From NCBI GenBank assembly GCA_907164885.2, contig OU015490.1, positions 215,021,134-215,085,133 on the forward strand: 64,000 nucleotides of DNA. Reading direction: 5' to 3'. Position numbers and translations under genes: made by a program. The DNA is from Dolomedes plantarius. Lineage: Eukaryota > Arthropoda > Arachnida > Araneae > Dolomedidae. Positions 15,520 through 26,368 of this stretch are shown one piece after another; positions within the stretch are counted from its first letter, which is position 1; each line of letters starts with the position of its first letter. The notes beneath the pieces were generated by a model, which saw nothing but the letters and a program-made list of their open reading frames with translations, was not told the DNA's origin and made no database searches.

Positions 15520-16610
15520 GCTCTCATCTGGGGGTGAAGCTTATGTTCATTCTCTGAATAGGGAATTGTAGGCTGAACGGCCGAGAAATGCGGTGGGAGA
15601 GTAGCAAAAGAAAACACAACACTGAATGACCCTTGAAATCCAAGAAATCGCCATTTCATGAGATTGCACACTTTCTGCGAAGTAACAAAATTGCTTTGAA
15701 AGACATTAAGTTACTGGTCATTCATTATTGTACTTTACAGAAAAAAAAATCTGAAAAGAAGTGTGGGAAATAAAAAAGATCGATATCGTCATGGCTAAAA
15801 ATTATTCCTTTAAGCGTTATAGCTTCCAAACATAATATTCCATTAACCGGGAAATTTAACACAGAACAAATGACTACAATTTAGTACATTGAAAGTTAGT
15901 ACATTATACGGGATATTCTTTAAACCGATATTCTATTAGTCGTGTTCGACTGTACATGTTCCCGTATGTTACTACAATGAACTGAATTTCAAACCTGAAA
16001 ATCGGTAACCTATTCTTGAGCGAGTTTTACTAGCTCTAGTATGCAATTTAAGTTTCCAACTTAACCTTTACATGCCGCACTATGATCCAGGAATAAAAGA
16101 CACAACTAATTCATCAAATTCACATAAGAATACACCCATAAAGACTATAAAACAAAAAAACTATGATTTCCGGGATGTTCCATTTTTGGAACATTGGCAT
16201 GTAACGCTATCTTTCCTTTTTTTTTCACTTCATGAAAACAATGCGTTGTATGATGAATATTTTAAAATTTATGCTGTAATAGAGGTTTACTGAACAATTT
16301 GATGTGAAATTACCAAAATTTAAGTAAAACTCATAAAAAATCTACATAATTTTTAATTTGCGTAATACTTTATAAGAAATGCAGTACAAAAAGTATAAAG
16401 AAACAATAAAAACAATTTTAAACTTGCACAAACTTGACTAATAATATACATAATATGAAATAAATGGCGATTTTAAAAATGTAAAATACCTTAACAATAA
16501 AAAACATAATACTTTATCCTTTAGAAGGCGCGTGGGATTTTAACCAGTAACACAAAAAATATAAAACAATCTAAAACACGAATTTTTTGTAATAATTTTT
16601 AGCAGTTTCT

Positions 16611-17995
16611 CAGTGTCCATGATATTGTGGTACGCAGTGTACATGGAGCCTTTTCTTGCACTCTAAACATATGTTTGTAGTGTTTTTCTGGCGTACTACA
16701 CAACGCCCTTGTGATGATATAACTATATATTGTGCATTTGATTTTCTTGCAGACATAGACTGATGGGCAAGGGGTTCAGGTATAACGTGAATTTTAGGTT
16801 TTGTTCGAAGCAATTCTAATAAATTTCTCTTCTAAAATTCAGATGAGTCATTTATAATGTGGTGTTTTTGTGTAAATCACTGCGTAAGGTCCACCCAGCA
16901 GCCACAATCATATTCAGTGCTTGATAAATAGGTTCCAGTACCATATTTTGCTGCATAATTTTGGTCGATACCTTCCAAGAATTCGGTCTAACAGGTATGC
17001 TCCACCCATTCCTTCATTATATAATTTAAAATGTAGATTGGGGAACATCCATATATTTTTTTTGAGCTCGGACATATCTTTTTGCTCTTCCTAATGGTTC
17101 GTGAGTGATAAAATTTGATGCAATAGTTACAACAGAACTATCGTTCCAACGGCACATATAAACTTATCCATCGCATCGGTAAAAAAAATCTCCACGTTGA
17201 AATTTTGACATTTCTTTTGCTGATTTAAGAGGACATTGCCCCGTTCTAGAATCTCATACTGTGCCGATTCCATTAAAGCCTTTGTTAGATAAATCTGTCA
17301 GCAGACTGTGCGATGTAAAAAGTTATCGAAAAAATATTTTGTATTTCTCTGGATTGTCAAAAATATATAATAGTTCGGAGACAACTTTTGATCCAATCGG
17401 CAAATTTTCCTTTTTTGAACTTTTTCTACCGTATATAGACATAGCATAAGGATAACTATTTGTTGAGCAGAGCATCCAAACTTAGAAACCAAATCGAATT
17501 GGTTTTCCATGTATGGACATCTTAGCCGAATGATGTCCATAATACGGAACTATGGACATCGATACTCATATTTTCATAAAAAATCCAAATTGACGAAATA
17601 TTTTTCCAATTTCTTCATAAAAGGGAGAGATTTTCCCTAATTTATCACCTGGTTCCAATTTACTATTATTAGCAATATAGAAATACTTTTTTTAACATCC
17701 GAAATTTATTTCTATGCATTGTAGTGCTAACAATTGGGACATACAAATCTCCCTGAGAGCTCGAATATGAATTTTCATCAGGTACTGAGTGGTAACCACT
17801 AAATAACAGCAATCCAAGAAAACTGCCGAATGTCATTACGTTGACGTCCAAATTGTCTCCTTTTTGTAGGGCATACAGCTTTGTAAGTTCTGCTAAATTT
17901 TCTAAGTAATCAGACTGCTGAATCAGACGTGTGATATCACTGATTTTGTATATCGTTGCATGCCAATGTTCCGTTTTTGGAACATCGCATTTTTA
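16611..17995 (-). pseudogene. piggyBac transposase pseudogene (element 1)
   Basis: Minus-strand blocks in order are DVPKTEHWHATIY, FGSFLGLLLFSGYHSVPDE, VSTTMHRNKFRMLKK, MSID, YYGHHSAKMSIHGKPIRFG, FFDNFFTS, GMGGAYLLDR and WYWNLF. A Cys-rich C-terminus follows with CLECKKRLHVHCVPQYHGH. This is the DDD transposase core plus the C-terminal zinc-binding domain. Aspartates are retained in the MSID and FFDN blocks. In the GVDxxD block the first Asp reads Tyr. Several stops and frameshifts are present. The N-terminal region between 18000 and the right end is separated by the Tc1 insertion. Confidence 0.88.
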
Positions 17996-18279
17996 CACAA
18001 TCTTGAGAAACTATTTCTTGCTATTATTTTAATTTCTTTTATTAACTCATTAAACTTGTCCTTTGCAAGTACGACGGGAAAATTTTGGGTGGATTTGAAT
18101 TTTTAGGAATTTATAGAATTTTATTTCTTACGTACTGTAATACACTGCTGGCCACCCAAATTGCAACAACCAAGAAAGACAAGAGATATCACAACAAAAT
18201 TTATTTTGTAGATAACATGTAGACCAAGTATCAAATGATTAAATTTATAGACTTCTGTGAAGTGTGGTGCCTGCCAAAA

Positions 18280-19320
18280 TCAGTAGCCAGAGTAGCCGCC
18301 ATTGTTGGAGATCACCGCTACCACACGCCTCGCCATTGATTCAAAGAGACTTTGGATGAGTTCTTAGGGTACAGCAGACCAAGCAGCTTCCACACGTTGC
18401 CAAAGTTGATCTGCTGTGGCAGCTGGGGATGGAATCTGGGTCAATCGTAGAGCAACCATGGACCACATGTTTTCTATCGGCGAAAGATCCGGAGAGCGAG
18501 GCGGCCAGGGAAGCAATTCAATCTGGCGATTGACGAAGAACCGTTGGACAATGCGTGCCACGTGTGGTCGCGCATTATCTTGTTGAAATAGGGCTGTGGG
18601 CAAGCCCTGAAGGTAAGGAAGGACAACTGGCTCCAGCACCTCGGAGATGTAGCGCTGGCTGTTTAAAGTACCGGCAATGCGTACTAGAGGTGTGCGAGAG
18701 TGATATCCAATACCGTCCCATACCATAATTCCCGGTGCAGGACCAGTGTGGCGGTGCATAACGCAGCTGTTCAGCATCCTCTCTTCACGGTGTCTCCAGA
18801 CTCGAATGCGACCATCGTGGTGTTGCAGACAGAAGCGTGACTCGTCAGTAAAGACAATTTCATTCCATTCTGCCGTCCACATCCTTCTGTCATCGCACCA
18901 TTGGCGGCAGAGACGTCTGTTGGTTCTGCGTCAAGGGTAGACAAAGCAATGGACGTCTGCGGACAGACCACTCTGCTGTAAACGGCGTCGAATGGTACGC
19001 GCAGACACTGGATGATGCGTTACAGACTGCATGTGCTGTGCTATGGTTCGTGATGTGACTGAGCGATCCGTCACTGCCATGCGCACAATTTGCCTGTCAT
19101 CACGTGAAGTGCTGCGCTGAGGTAAATGCGATCGAACACGCCGGTCCGTCGTACCCTCCTGCATCCAACGATCACATATCCGCATTACAGTTGTTTGGTT
19201 TCGTCCAACACGACTACCGATTTCCCTGAAAGATAATCCACAATCTCGGTAGGCCACTAGCCTTCCTCTGTCGAACTCGGATACTTGATCAAAAGATGAT
19301 CGCTGTTTTCGACGAGGCAT
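18280..19320 (-). pseudogene. Tc1-like transposase pseudogene, family A copy 1
   Basis: The frame would encode 346 residues from the ATG at 19320 (MPRRKQRSSFDQ). It has two N-terminal helix-turn-helix subdomains and a DD34E nuclease core (FTDESRF, FQQDNARPH, SPIEN). It is broken in three ways relative to copy 2. A single-base deletion after SGLSA puts a TGA in the wrong frame. A single-base insertion about 40 bp later restores the frame. A CAA-to-TAA change near codon 319 removes the tail. One glycine of the MVWGG motif is Asp. It cannot make active enzyme. Confidence 0.93.
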
Positions 19321-19392
19321 AATTGATCGTTTTTTTAAAAAAAACCACAAGAAAAACACAATTGCCGAACTTGAAATCGTCGAATCTCCAAG

Positions 19393-19401
19393 CCTTAAAT
19401 A
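19393..19401 (-). promoter_or_regulatory. TATA-like box of Tc1 family A copy 1
   Basis: TATTTAAGG lies about 73 bp upstream of the transposase ATG and is conserved in copy 2 at 55334-55342. Confidence 0.4.
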
Positions 19402-19458
19402 GCGCTTTGAAGTGGCGCCACAGCGCGCGTGATGTGCGTCTGCGCTGAAATTCTAATC

Positions 19459-19466
19459 ATTTGCAT
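19459..19466 (-). promoter_or_regulatory. Octamer ATTTGCAT upstream of Tc1 transposase
   Basis: This is a perfect match to the POU-factor octamer (ATGCAAAT on the transposase strand), 139 bp upstream of the ATG. A second perfect copy lies near the terminal repeat at 19503-19510. The same arrangement occurs in copy 2 (55268-55275 and 55222-55229). Function is inferred from position only. Confidence 0.4.
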
Positions 19467-19744
19467 ATCTCATCTCGCTAATGCATGTTGTAAATTTCAT
19501 GTATTTGCATTTTTCCTTCAGGGTGTTGCATTTACACTGGCCAGCAGTGTAATTATAAAGAAAAGCCGAATTTAGAAATTTTTCTACGTTGAAACATTCA
19601 TATTTGAAAAATAATTCCATGTCAAAAATCAATCAGACGTTTTGTAATAAACGGTAATTTTTCAAACTGACAGATATCACAGTTTATTTTAAAAAATATT
19701 AAACATGATGTTCCAAAAAAGATCATTGGCATATAAAACGTTAA

Positions 19745-20476
19745 GTTTTCAGTAGTAGTTTTCAGTAAGTATTGTTTTAACACAAAAGTCTTTATAAATT
19801 TACCTCAATTTTTAGAACTCCACGGGTCTGTTTGTTACCCAATAACACACCACCGCATTCTTCATATTTCATCAAACGACATACTGTTATTCAGTTATTA
19901 TTAAGCGCAGAATTATCTTTCGTGTGAATCAAAACACCATTAATACTCGAGGAATTTGCTAAAATTCCGACACCCCATTATGTAGATATATGAAGTATTA
20001 ATACGGTCAATATGTCTATAGAATCTTTCAGCGTTATGAATGTAGAGGTTCAATTGCATTAACAGAAACAGTGGTATGTGATACAGAATAACAATGTCTA
20101 AATGCTAAGATGTTGCGTTAGCTAACTGCTTTACATAATTTTTTAAGTGCTCTTTTCTCTCAAGCACTTTCTAGCATGTCGTGCAAAATACCGGTAAATT
20201 CCATTGATAAAAGCGGAAAAGAAAGGAAAGAAATCCATTGGGAACATTACAAAAAGATGCTTTTTTCTGGTTAATTTTTCCTTAGATCTAATTCATTTTC
20301 GTTTCGTCTTCAAATCTTATTTTTTTTCCTTACTGGTTTACCCTAACATATCTTTTCCCCAGGCTTTTCCTATAATTAAATAAATCCATCAATTTTCTCG
20401 ATTAGTTCAATTAAGGAAGCAATTTTTGCCCTTGCTCTCTGTAGTTTTTATTTTTTTTTTTTAGAATTCTACGGGC
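19745..20476. other. AT-rich DNA, nothing recognised
   Basis: No gene or repeat could be supported. Confidence 0.55.
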
Positions 20477-20546
20477 GATATACTTGATATACTTGATGTA
20501 CTTGATATACTTGATATACTTGATATACTCGATATACTTGATGTGC
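20477..20546 (+). repeat. 9-bp tandem repeat GATATACTT
   Basis: Seven nearly perfect units and one partial unit are present, with single substitutions (GATGTACTT, GATATACTC). Confidence 0.92.
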
Positions 20547-21315
20547 AATTATTAAATATTACAAATATTTCAAATGCATCGTAATATCCATCCTTTATAT
20601 TCACTCATTCTTTAATATGGGTTTCAAATACATGACAATATTCTCCGCGATATTTAAAACTATTTACTTTAGGAAGAAAGATAATTTGTCCCTTATTCCT
20701 ATAATCGATGTGAAGCAGCAGGATATTTCTAATGTAATTTCTAACATCATTTATCAAAATAAATCACAAACTTCCAAGCTTGATTTTCTGGGTTCTTGCA
20801 TAACTATTTGCACTTTTTCATTTGATAAATCTTTGTTTAAACAAGATTCACGCAGAGATTGTGGTCTCTAAACTTTTCCATAGCCATTTCGAAATACATC
20901 GAATCGTGTCTAACATCTGTATGTTAGTGATCAATTAAATGGTCCAAAGCAACCAATGATTCTTTTTAATAAATAAAAATTTTATAACTGATGATTTCTA
21001 ATTGATATATTGAATTTAGATTAACAACGTTTTATAAAATGAAGTGTGCAGCGACTATATAATCGAACATGCATTATCTTTCTCTTAAACAAATGACGAG
21101 TATATAAAGTCTCTTAGATAATTTCTTTTTAGATAATTAGTGTAAAGCACTAGTTTTTTTTATGTCAAATTTGTAATATAATATGATAATAAATGTTATA
21201 ATTTTAAAAAGTCGGGACATATAGAGTAATCAATTTAAACAGAGAGCTAACGCATCATTGTTTAATATTTATTACCACGAATAAAATATATTTGTATTAA
21301 GTATTGCTTAACCTT

Positions 21316-21317
<2 letters not shown>
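20547..21317. other. AT-rich DNA, nothing recognised
   Basis: The 84-codon frame at 20617-20871 has no recognisable domain. Confidence 0.5.

Positions 21318-21356
<39 letters not shown>
21318..21356 (+). repeat. (CT)n microsatellite
   Basis: About eighteen CT units. Confidence 0.93.
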
Positions 21357-21359
<3 letters not shown>

Positions 21360-21369
21360 CTCTCTATAG

Positions 21370-22110
21370 GGTCGTACTCACGACTCAAGTTAGATGAGTA
21401 TGGAGGGTCTTTTGAACACCTCCCAAGACCACCCAAAGATCCTTTACAGTTCGTGCAACATGACACGAGCATTGTCATGCAACGCGATAGGGAGATTGTC
21501 TCTATCGGGACGCTTGCGCTGTATAGCCGGGCACAGATGGTGCTGTAGAAATTGGGAAGTAATTTTCCCAGCGGGAAGCAATTTTGCTCATGTTAAGACT
21601 TTCCTCAGTTTGTGCCACACCGTTTGATGACTGAGCCTAACTTCAAGGGATAATTCCCGGAGTGTCCATTGACTGTCTATGGAAAGGAGACCAATCATTA
21701 TGCCAAAGTGATGCTGAGGAATGGATGGCCGACCTGTGCGGTGCAAATCCGCGGTCCTCAGTCGGAACCTGCGCTTAAAAGATTTGATCCGTCGTGCAAC
21801 CGACCTGTACGGTAACGCATTCTAGCCACAGTCTTCAGGTACTCCTTGATAACATTGCGATGCATTTTCTACGGGCAACCTTCATTTTAATCCACGGCCA
21901 CTGATCACTTTTTGTAAGCATGATTTTGAGCGATAGAAACGACGCTGTTCATTTCAACGCCACGCAGCAACTACCCTTTCTAATGGATAGACGGTATTAT
22001 GTACTCTAGACATCGAAAACAGTGCCACCTAATTGTTCCGATATCCTGTTTGCGCATGCCCGATGTTCTGCGACTTTCTGGTCGACATTGCCACTACTTT
22101 ATTTACAACC
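21370..22110 (-). mobile_element. mariner-family remnant with internally deleted transposase
   Basis: On the minus strand mariner blocks occur in order. They are WTLRELSLEV..SHQTV (helix-turn-helix), NMSKIASRW, FLQHHLCPAIQRKRPD, LHDNARVMLHEL at 21446-21482 (second catalytic Asp), then FGWSWEVFKRPPYSSNLS at about 21385-21435. The first catalytic block between NMSK..RW and FLQHH is missing, so this is a deletion derivative with frameshifts. Less AT-rich sequence to about 22110 may be its 5' part. Terminal repeats were not identified, so both ends are approximate. Confidence 0.7.
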
Positions 22111-22334
22111 CCCGTATTTAACATTTTGAATAACCATAATGTGCAATGTGAATAATTTTTTTATTTCCAACAATTGAATTGTTTAAGTAACTTGGTGCTA
22201 CTCGTGAATGATACAAAAAATTAACCCTCGAGTCACCGCAAGCCTATGGTGCTGAACAACGTTTGCCTGTTCAACTTTTCACGTACATCACCGGAGGTTT
22301 CGACCGGGCAGTTTCATTAAAATTTACTATATCT

Positions 22335-22336
<2 letters not shown>

Positions 22337-22405
<69 letters not shown>
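22337..22405. repeat. (TA)n abutting Tc1 family B
   Basis: Two (TA)n blocks are separated by one GTA interruption. The array runs directly into the left end of the Tc1-like element that starts at 22407. Confidence 0.93.
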
Positions 22406-22406
<1 letters not shown>

Positions 22407-22655
22407 CACACTGTTAAAAAAAATTAGGGGGGCAAGCGAAAAGTTCAGAAAACCGTACGAGACAGCCACATATTGGCATAAAATGAATAGTACACGCGAA
22501 TCAATGCGCAATAAAGAAAAAAAACGTAAAAAAATTTATAATTCAGCTTTAATTCGTTGAAAATATGGAAAAAACATGAAAAGATGATTTAGGGCAACAA
22601 TTTGGTTACATGTAAAATGATAAAAAATGTATTGTTTAGAAATGATGCAATATTT

Positions 22656-23657
22656 TTAATATGGTGTGTGGTCTCCTCGAATATCTAAGACTGCTGCACA
22701 CCTGTTTTCCATGGATGCGATGAAGTTATCGATAAGACTTTGGGGAATATTTTTCCACTCCTCAAGAAGTGCAATCTCCAAGCCTCGGAGAGTAAAAGGA
22801 GGCCTTGGTCTCGCAGCAATGCGTCGTCCGAGCATGTCCAGAACATGCTCGATTGGATTCAGGTCAGGAGAGCACGCTGGCCATTCCATACGCTGTATTG
22901 TTTCAGCTTCAAGCATGTTTTCCACAAGACAAACTGTATGCGGTCTGGCATTATCATGCTGGAAAACAAAGGAATCCGCAATGGCTGCAGCCTAGGTATT
23001 ACATGAGGTATCAGTATCTCGTCTGCATACCTTCGGGCCGTCAATGTACCATTCCGAATGATATGCAGGTCCGTACGTCCACCTATGCTGATTCCACCCC
23101 TTACCATAAAACCAGCTCGTCTGTATTGTGAGCTTTCACGAAGGAATGTGGGGTTATTTCGAGTGCCCCTTTCCCTCCATACCAAAACACGTCGGGTGTC
23201 ACACTCCAGTCTGAATCGGGACTCGTCTGTAAACAGCGCTTGGTTCCAATCACGTTGCTCCCAATCTCGATGTTCAGCGGCCCATCTTCTTCGGGCCGCA
23301 CTGTGGCGTGAGGTCAACGGAATGCCGACCATTGGACTACATGCATAAAGACCTCCCTGATGAAGCATATTTCGTACTGTTTGACTGGACACCCTCCGTC
23401 CTGTTGCCAAGAGCAACTGTCTTTGCAGCTGAGTAGCATTGTCTGTTCTGTTTCGACGAGCTGTTAACAAGTATATACCGGTCATCAGTTGCTGTAGTGT
23501 CGCGTGGCCGACCTTGCCCGAGTCGACGTCTAACATTCCCTGTTTCTTGGAATCGATTCCACAGCCTTGCAGTGACACTTCTTGTGACTCCAACAGCGTC
23601 CGCGACACTACGTTGTGTTTGCCCGGATTCAAGTCTGCCTATATTACGCCATGCCAT
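22656..23657 (-). pseudogene. Tc1-like transposase pseudogene, family B
   Basis: The start at 23657 gives MAWRNIGRLESGQTQRSVA, the first helix-turn-helix. The protein continues through a second DNA-binding subdomain and the nuclease core: FTDESRF, HDNARPHT and SPDLNPIEH, a DD34E arrangement. It ends MENRCAA...DHTPY. Two frameshifts break it, one near 23475 after DDRY and one near 22980 just before the HDNARPH block. Catalytic residues are otherwise present. About 334 codons are expected. Confidence 0.9.
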
Positions 23658-23779
23658 GGATTCCGGAAAATCAAATCAGCAATCGAATTTCACAGTTAAG
23701 GTACTGAAACAGACGTATCTGCAACATCCCGATTTCCGCCCTTATGTTCTTTTTCTGGTTTTTGACGTCATGAACTTTG

Positions 23780-23787
23780 ATTTGCAT
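23780..23787 (-). promoter_or_regulatory. Octamer ATTTGCAT upstream of Tc1 family B
   Basis: A perfect octamer lies 123 bp upstream of the transposase ATG, in the same relative place as in families A and C. Confidence 0.35.
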
Positions 23788-23911
23788 ATGAAGTTTTCTT
23801 CTTCTGTTTCCTGCTACGCTTTAAATTATGGATGATTTATTTTATGTTACTTATCGGTGTGTATTAGCGTAATTTCGTTAAAACCATGTGCTCCGCTAAT
23901 TGTTTTGAGCA

Positions 23912-24461
<550 letters not shown>

Positions 24462-24541
24462 GATTTATTTTATGTTACTTATCGGTGTAAGTATTTGCAT
24501 AATTTCGTTAAAACCATGTGCTCCCCTAATTATTTTGAGCA
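24462..24541 (+). mobile_element. Solo Tc1 family B end
   Basis: About 80 bp are nearly identical to the right end of the element at 23833-23912. Shared phrases include TTATTTTATGTTACTTATCG, AATTTCGTTAAAACCATGTG and the outer GAGCAG. It also leads straight into (TA)n. It is a leftover of a second insertion or a local duplication. Confidence 0.85.

Positions 24542-24542
<1 letters not shown>

Positions 24543-24627
<85 letters not shown>
24543..24627. repeat. (TA)n microsatellite
   Basis: About 42 TA units adjoin the solo Tc1 end. Confidence 0.95.
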
Positions 24628-24636
<9 letters not shown>

Positions 24637-25113
24637 CATTATTAACACTAAATAAATTGATGCCGAAACTGATTACCAAAAATTTATTTCTTTTCAGTAT
24701 CTGTTCTAATAGAAAAATATGAAAATCAGTAATTCTACTAAACTGAGTCCAATTGGGAAAGTCAATATAAAGAAAATGCAAGACTGCACACTAGCATTCT
24801 TTATTACGCTGCAGTACAGTTCCAAACAACACGAGTAGTAGGGAAAATACTCGAGTTCTATTTCTGCAGAGTAAGCTACCTACAGCTCTCTGTCCACAGG
24901 GAGTCGATGATTTCCTTTCTGATTTCATGAGAGCGTTTTATCTGATTGGGTAGAAGTTCCGGAAGAAAAATATTTATGCTGTCGTACAGATTATGCCTAT
25001 TATATGAGTCGTTCAATATCGATTTCTGTAAATAATCTCGATAAAGGGCTTATTATGACGTTTTTGCAATGTAAGAGAACATTAGAAAATGGTTAATATA
25101 TCAAAATATACCG

Positions 25114-25117
<4 letters not shown>
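24628..25117. other. Intergenic DNA, nothing recognised
   Basis: A less AT-rich part at about 24790-25000 shows no coding frame or repeat signature. Confidence 0.5.
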
Positions 25118-25207
<90 letters not shown>

Positions 25208-25210
25208 ATA
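25118..25210. repeat. (TA)n microsatellite
   Basis: About 42 TA units, then TATGTATGTATATA, running directly into the Tigger end at 25211. Confidence 0.95.
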
Positions 25211-25423
25211 CAGCAGAGTCCCAATAATCTGAACTTCGGTAGTCCGAAAGTCCGCTTAATCCGAAACCAAAAATCAAAAAGAACTAAGGTTACAATAAAA
25301 CGATAGTGATGCTGAGTAATATAAAGTATATTTCTGAAAATTTCACGAAAATTCAAAGTTAGGCAATGTACTGAACTAATTATTACTGAGCTACATTGGT
25401 TTGAAAAAATTTGTTAAACTGTT

Positions 25424-25640
25424 TTATCGAAGAAAAGGATACATCTCCCTTGAATCCAAATTACGACAGCGCGTTAGAAAAGGGGTGTCCGCTGAGGTCG
25501 CGACAGAGTGTTGCTCTACGTAGCGTAGGGCTACTTTAAATACAGCCACCTCGTCTAGGTGGGATACCCTCTGCTCCCTGTCACCGTCTGTTTTACCTTC
25601 AGTCTCGTCTGAGACGTTGACAGGTTCTTTCAAAACGTTT
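25424..25640 (-). pseudogene. Tigger transposase C-terminal fragment
   Basis: The minus-strand frame contains VSHLDEVAVFKVALRYVEQH, then SVATSADTPFLTRCRNL. This matches the conserved ALRYxEQHxxATxxDxxxLxRxRxLA tail of Tigger transposases. It is about 70 residues of an enzyme that is usually over 450. The catalytic domain is deleted. Confidence 0.8.
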
Positions 25641-25740
25641 TCAACAATTTGCTGATTATCTAAAATCTTGCACTCTGCTGTACTGTACTAGACAGCGTTC
25701 CACTCTCTTATCAAACCATTTCGTCCTGAGATTTGGTAAT

Positions 25741-26086
25741 GTTTAGACCAGTGGTTTCCAACCAGTAGAAGACTGCGTACCACCACACCCCACTGACTTT
25801 AGGGTGGGGAACCTTCCAGGGGGAGATTATACAATATCCCGCAGGCAAAAGGGAAACAGGTTTAACGTACTCACATCCTAACGTACCATATTCTAATAAC
25901 AAAATAATTATGTTAAACTTTTAAGAAATTTTAATTCAACACCTGATATTCATCGGATACATTCGGCCCATCTAGTCCAATGAATATTGCTTTCAAAATC
26001 CCTGTTTATTTGGAAACTTTTTTTAATGGTGCCGGACCTCTCCCAAGGCTCTCGCGGACCACCGGTTGGAAAAAACTGGTTTAGAT
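25741..26086. mobile_element. hAT MITE with 8-bp target-site duplication
   Basis: The element at 25749-26078 has ends CAGTGGTTTCCAACC and, read inward from the right, CAGTTTTTTCCAACC. Inside these are related GCGTACCACC and GGTGGTCCGCG blocks. It is flanked by GTTTAGAC (25741-25748) and GTTTAGAT (26079-26086), an 8-bp duplication with one mismatch, as hAT transposases make. It has no coding capacity. It lies inside the Tigger remnant and so inserted later. Confidence 0.88.
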
Positions 26087-26107
26087 AGACCTTATAAAAA
26101 GAACTGT

Positions 26108-26188
26108 GTAATCACACGTAATATGTAATATTTATGTAATCACACGTAATATGTAATATTTATGTAATCACATGTTATTATGTAATTT
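26108..26188 (+). repeat. 28-bp tandem repeat
   Basis: A unit beginning TGTAATCACACGTAATATG is repeated about 2.8 times, the last copy diverged. It lies inside the Tigger remnant. Confidence 0.88.
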
Positions 26189-26281
26189 AAGTTTATTTTA
26201 AGAATGATTACTCTTTATCCAAAAAATTCGTTAATCCGAAAATGGTCTGGACCCAATCATTTCGGATTATAGGGACTCTAC

Positions 26282-26283
<2 letters not shown>

Positions 26284-26366
<83 letters not shown>
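26284..26366. repeat. (TG)n(TA)n microsatellite
   Basis: Several TG units lead into about 36 TA units. The array begins at the right Tigger end. Confidence 0.95.

Positions 26367-26368
<2 letters not shown>

Larger units (their letters stand above)
13267..15954 (-). mobile_element. Tigger (pogo superfamily) DNA transposon, decayed
   Basis: The left end at 13269 (CATGCGAGTCCGGTTAATGG) and the right end at 15952, read inward (CAGTCGAACACGACTAATAG), form imperfect inverted repeats. Both are bounded by TA, at 13267-13268 and 15953-15954, as expected for Tc1/mariner/pogo insertion. Subterminal repeats are also visible (TCCATTATCCGGGAG near 13331 and CATTAACCGGGAA near 15840). The 2.68-kb length fits the family. 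It carries the transposase pseudogene at 14281-15320. Confidence 0.85.
18143..19549 (-). mobile_element. Tc1-like element, family A, copy 1
   Basis: TA duplications at 18141-18142 and 19550-19551 bracket 1407 bp. Terminal inverted repeats begin CACTGCTGGCCAC at both ends. The element lies inside piggyBac element 1. A second copy of the same family at 55183-56590 is nearly the same length and very similar, so both belong to one fairly recent burst. Confidence 0.93.
16061..19744 (-). mobile_element. piggyBac-like element 1 with nested Tc1
   Basis: TTAA target sites lie at 16061-16064 and 19741-19744. Reading inward, the ends are TTAACCTTTACATGCC on the left and TTAACGTTTTATATGCC on the right. 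Removing the nested Tc1 leaves about 2.27 kb, a normal piggyBac size. The end motif, with its GTTCC...GGAAC palindrome, recurs inverted inside the element at 16174-16206 and 17954-17988. The transposase remnant is on the minus strand. Confidence 0.85.
25211..26283 (-). mobile_element. Tigger remnant, internally deleted
   Basis: The left end, CAGCAGAGTCCCAATAATC, is mirrored at the right end, which read inward is CAGTAGAGTCCCTATAATC. These are typical pogo/Tigger termini. (TA)n or (TG)(TA)n microsatellites lie outside both ends. Only the C-terminal transposase piece remains, and a hAT MITE is nested inside. Confidence 0.85.

Noticed and set aside
16072..16293. 73-codon plus-strand protein containing DVPFLEHWH
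   Set aside because: The peptide comes from the subterminal inverted copy of the piggyBac end motif. The similar DVPKTEHWH lies on the opposite strand in the transposase region. It is a shadow of a DNA repeat.
22666..23835. Overlapping plus-strand frames opposite Tc1 family B
   Set aside because: They are antisense shadows of the transposase on the minus strand. The same holds for 18746-18940, 52090-52612 and 55719-55988.
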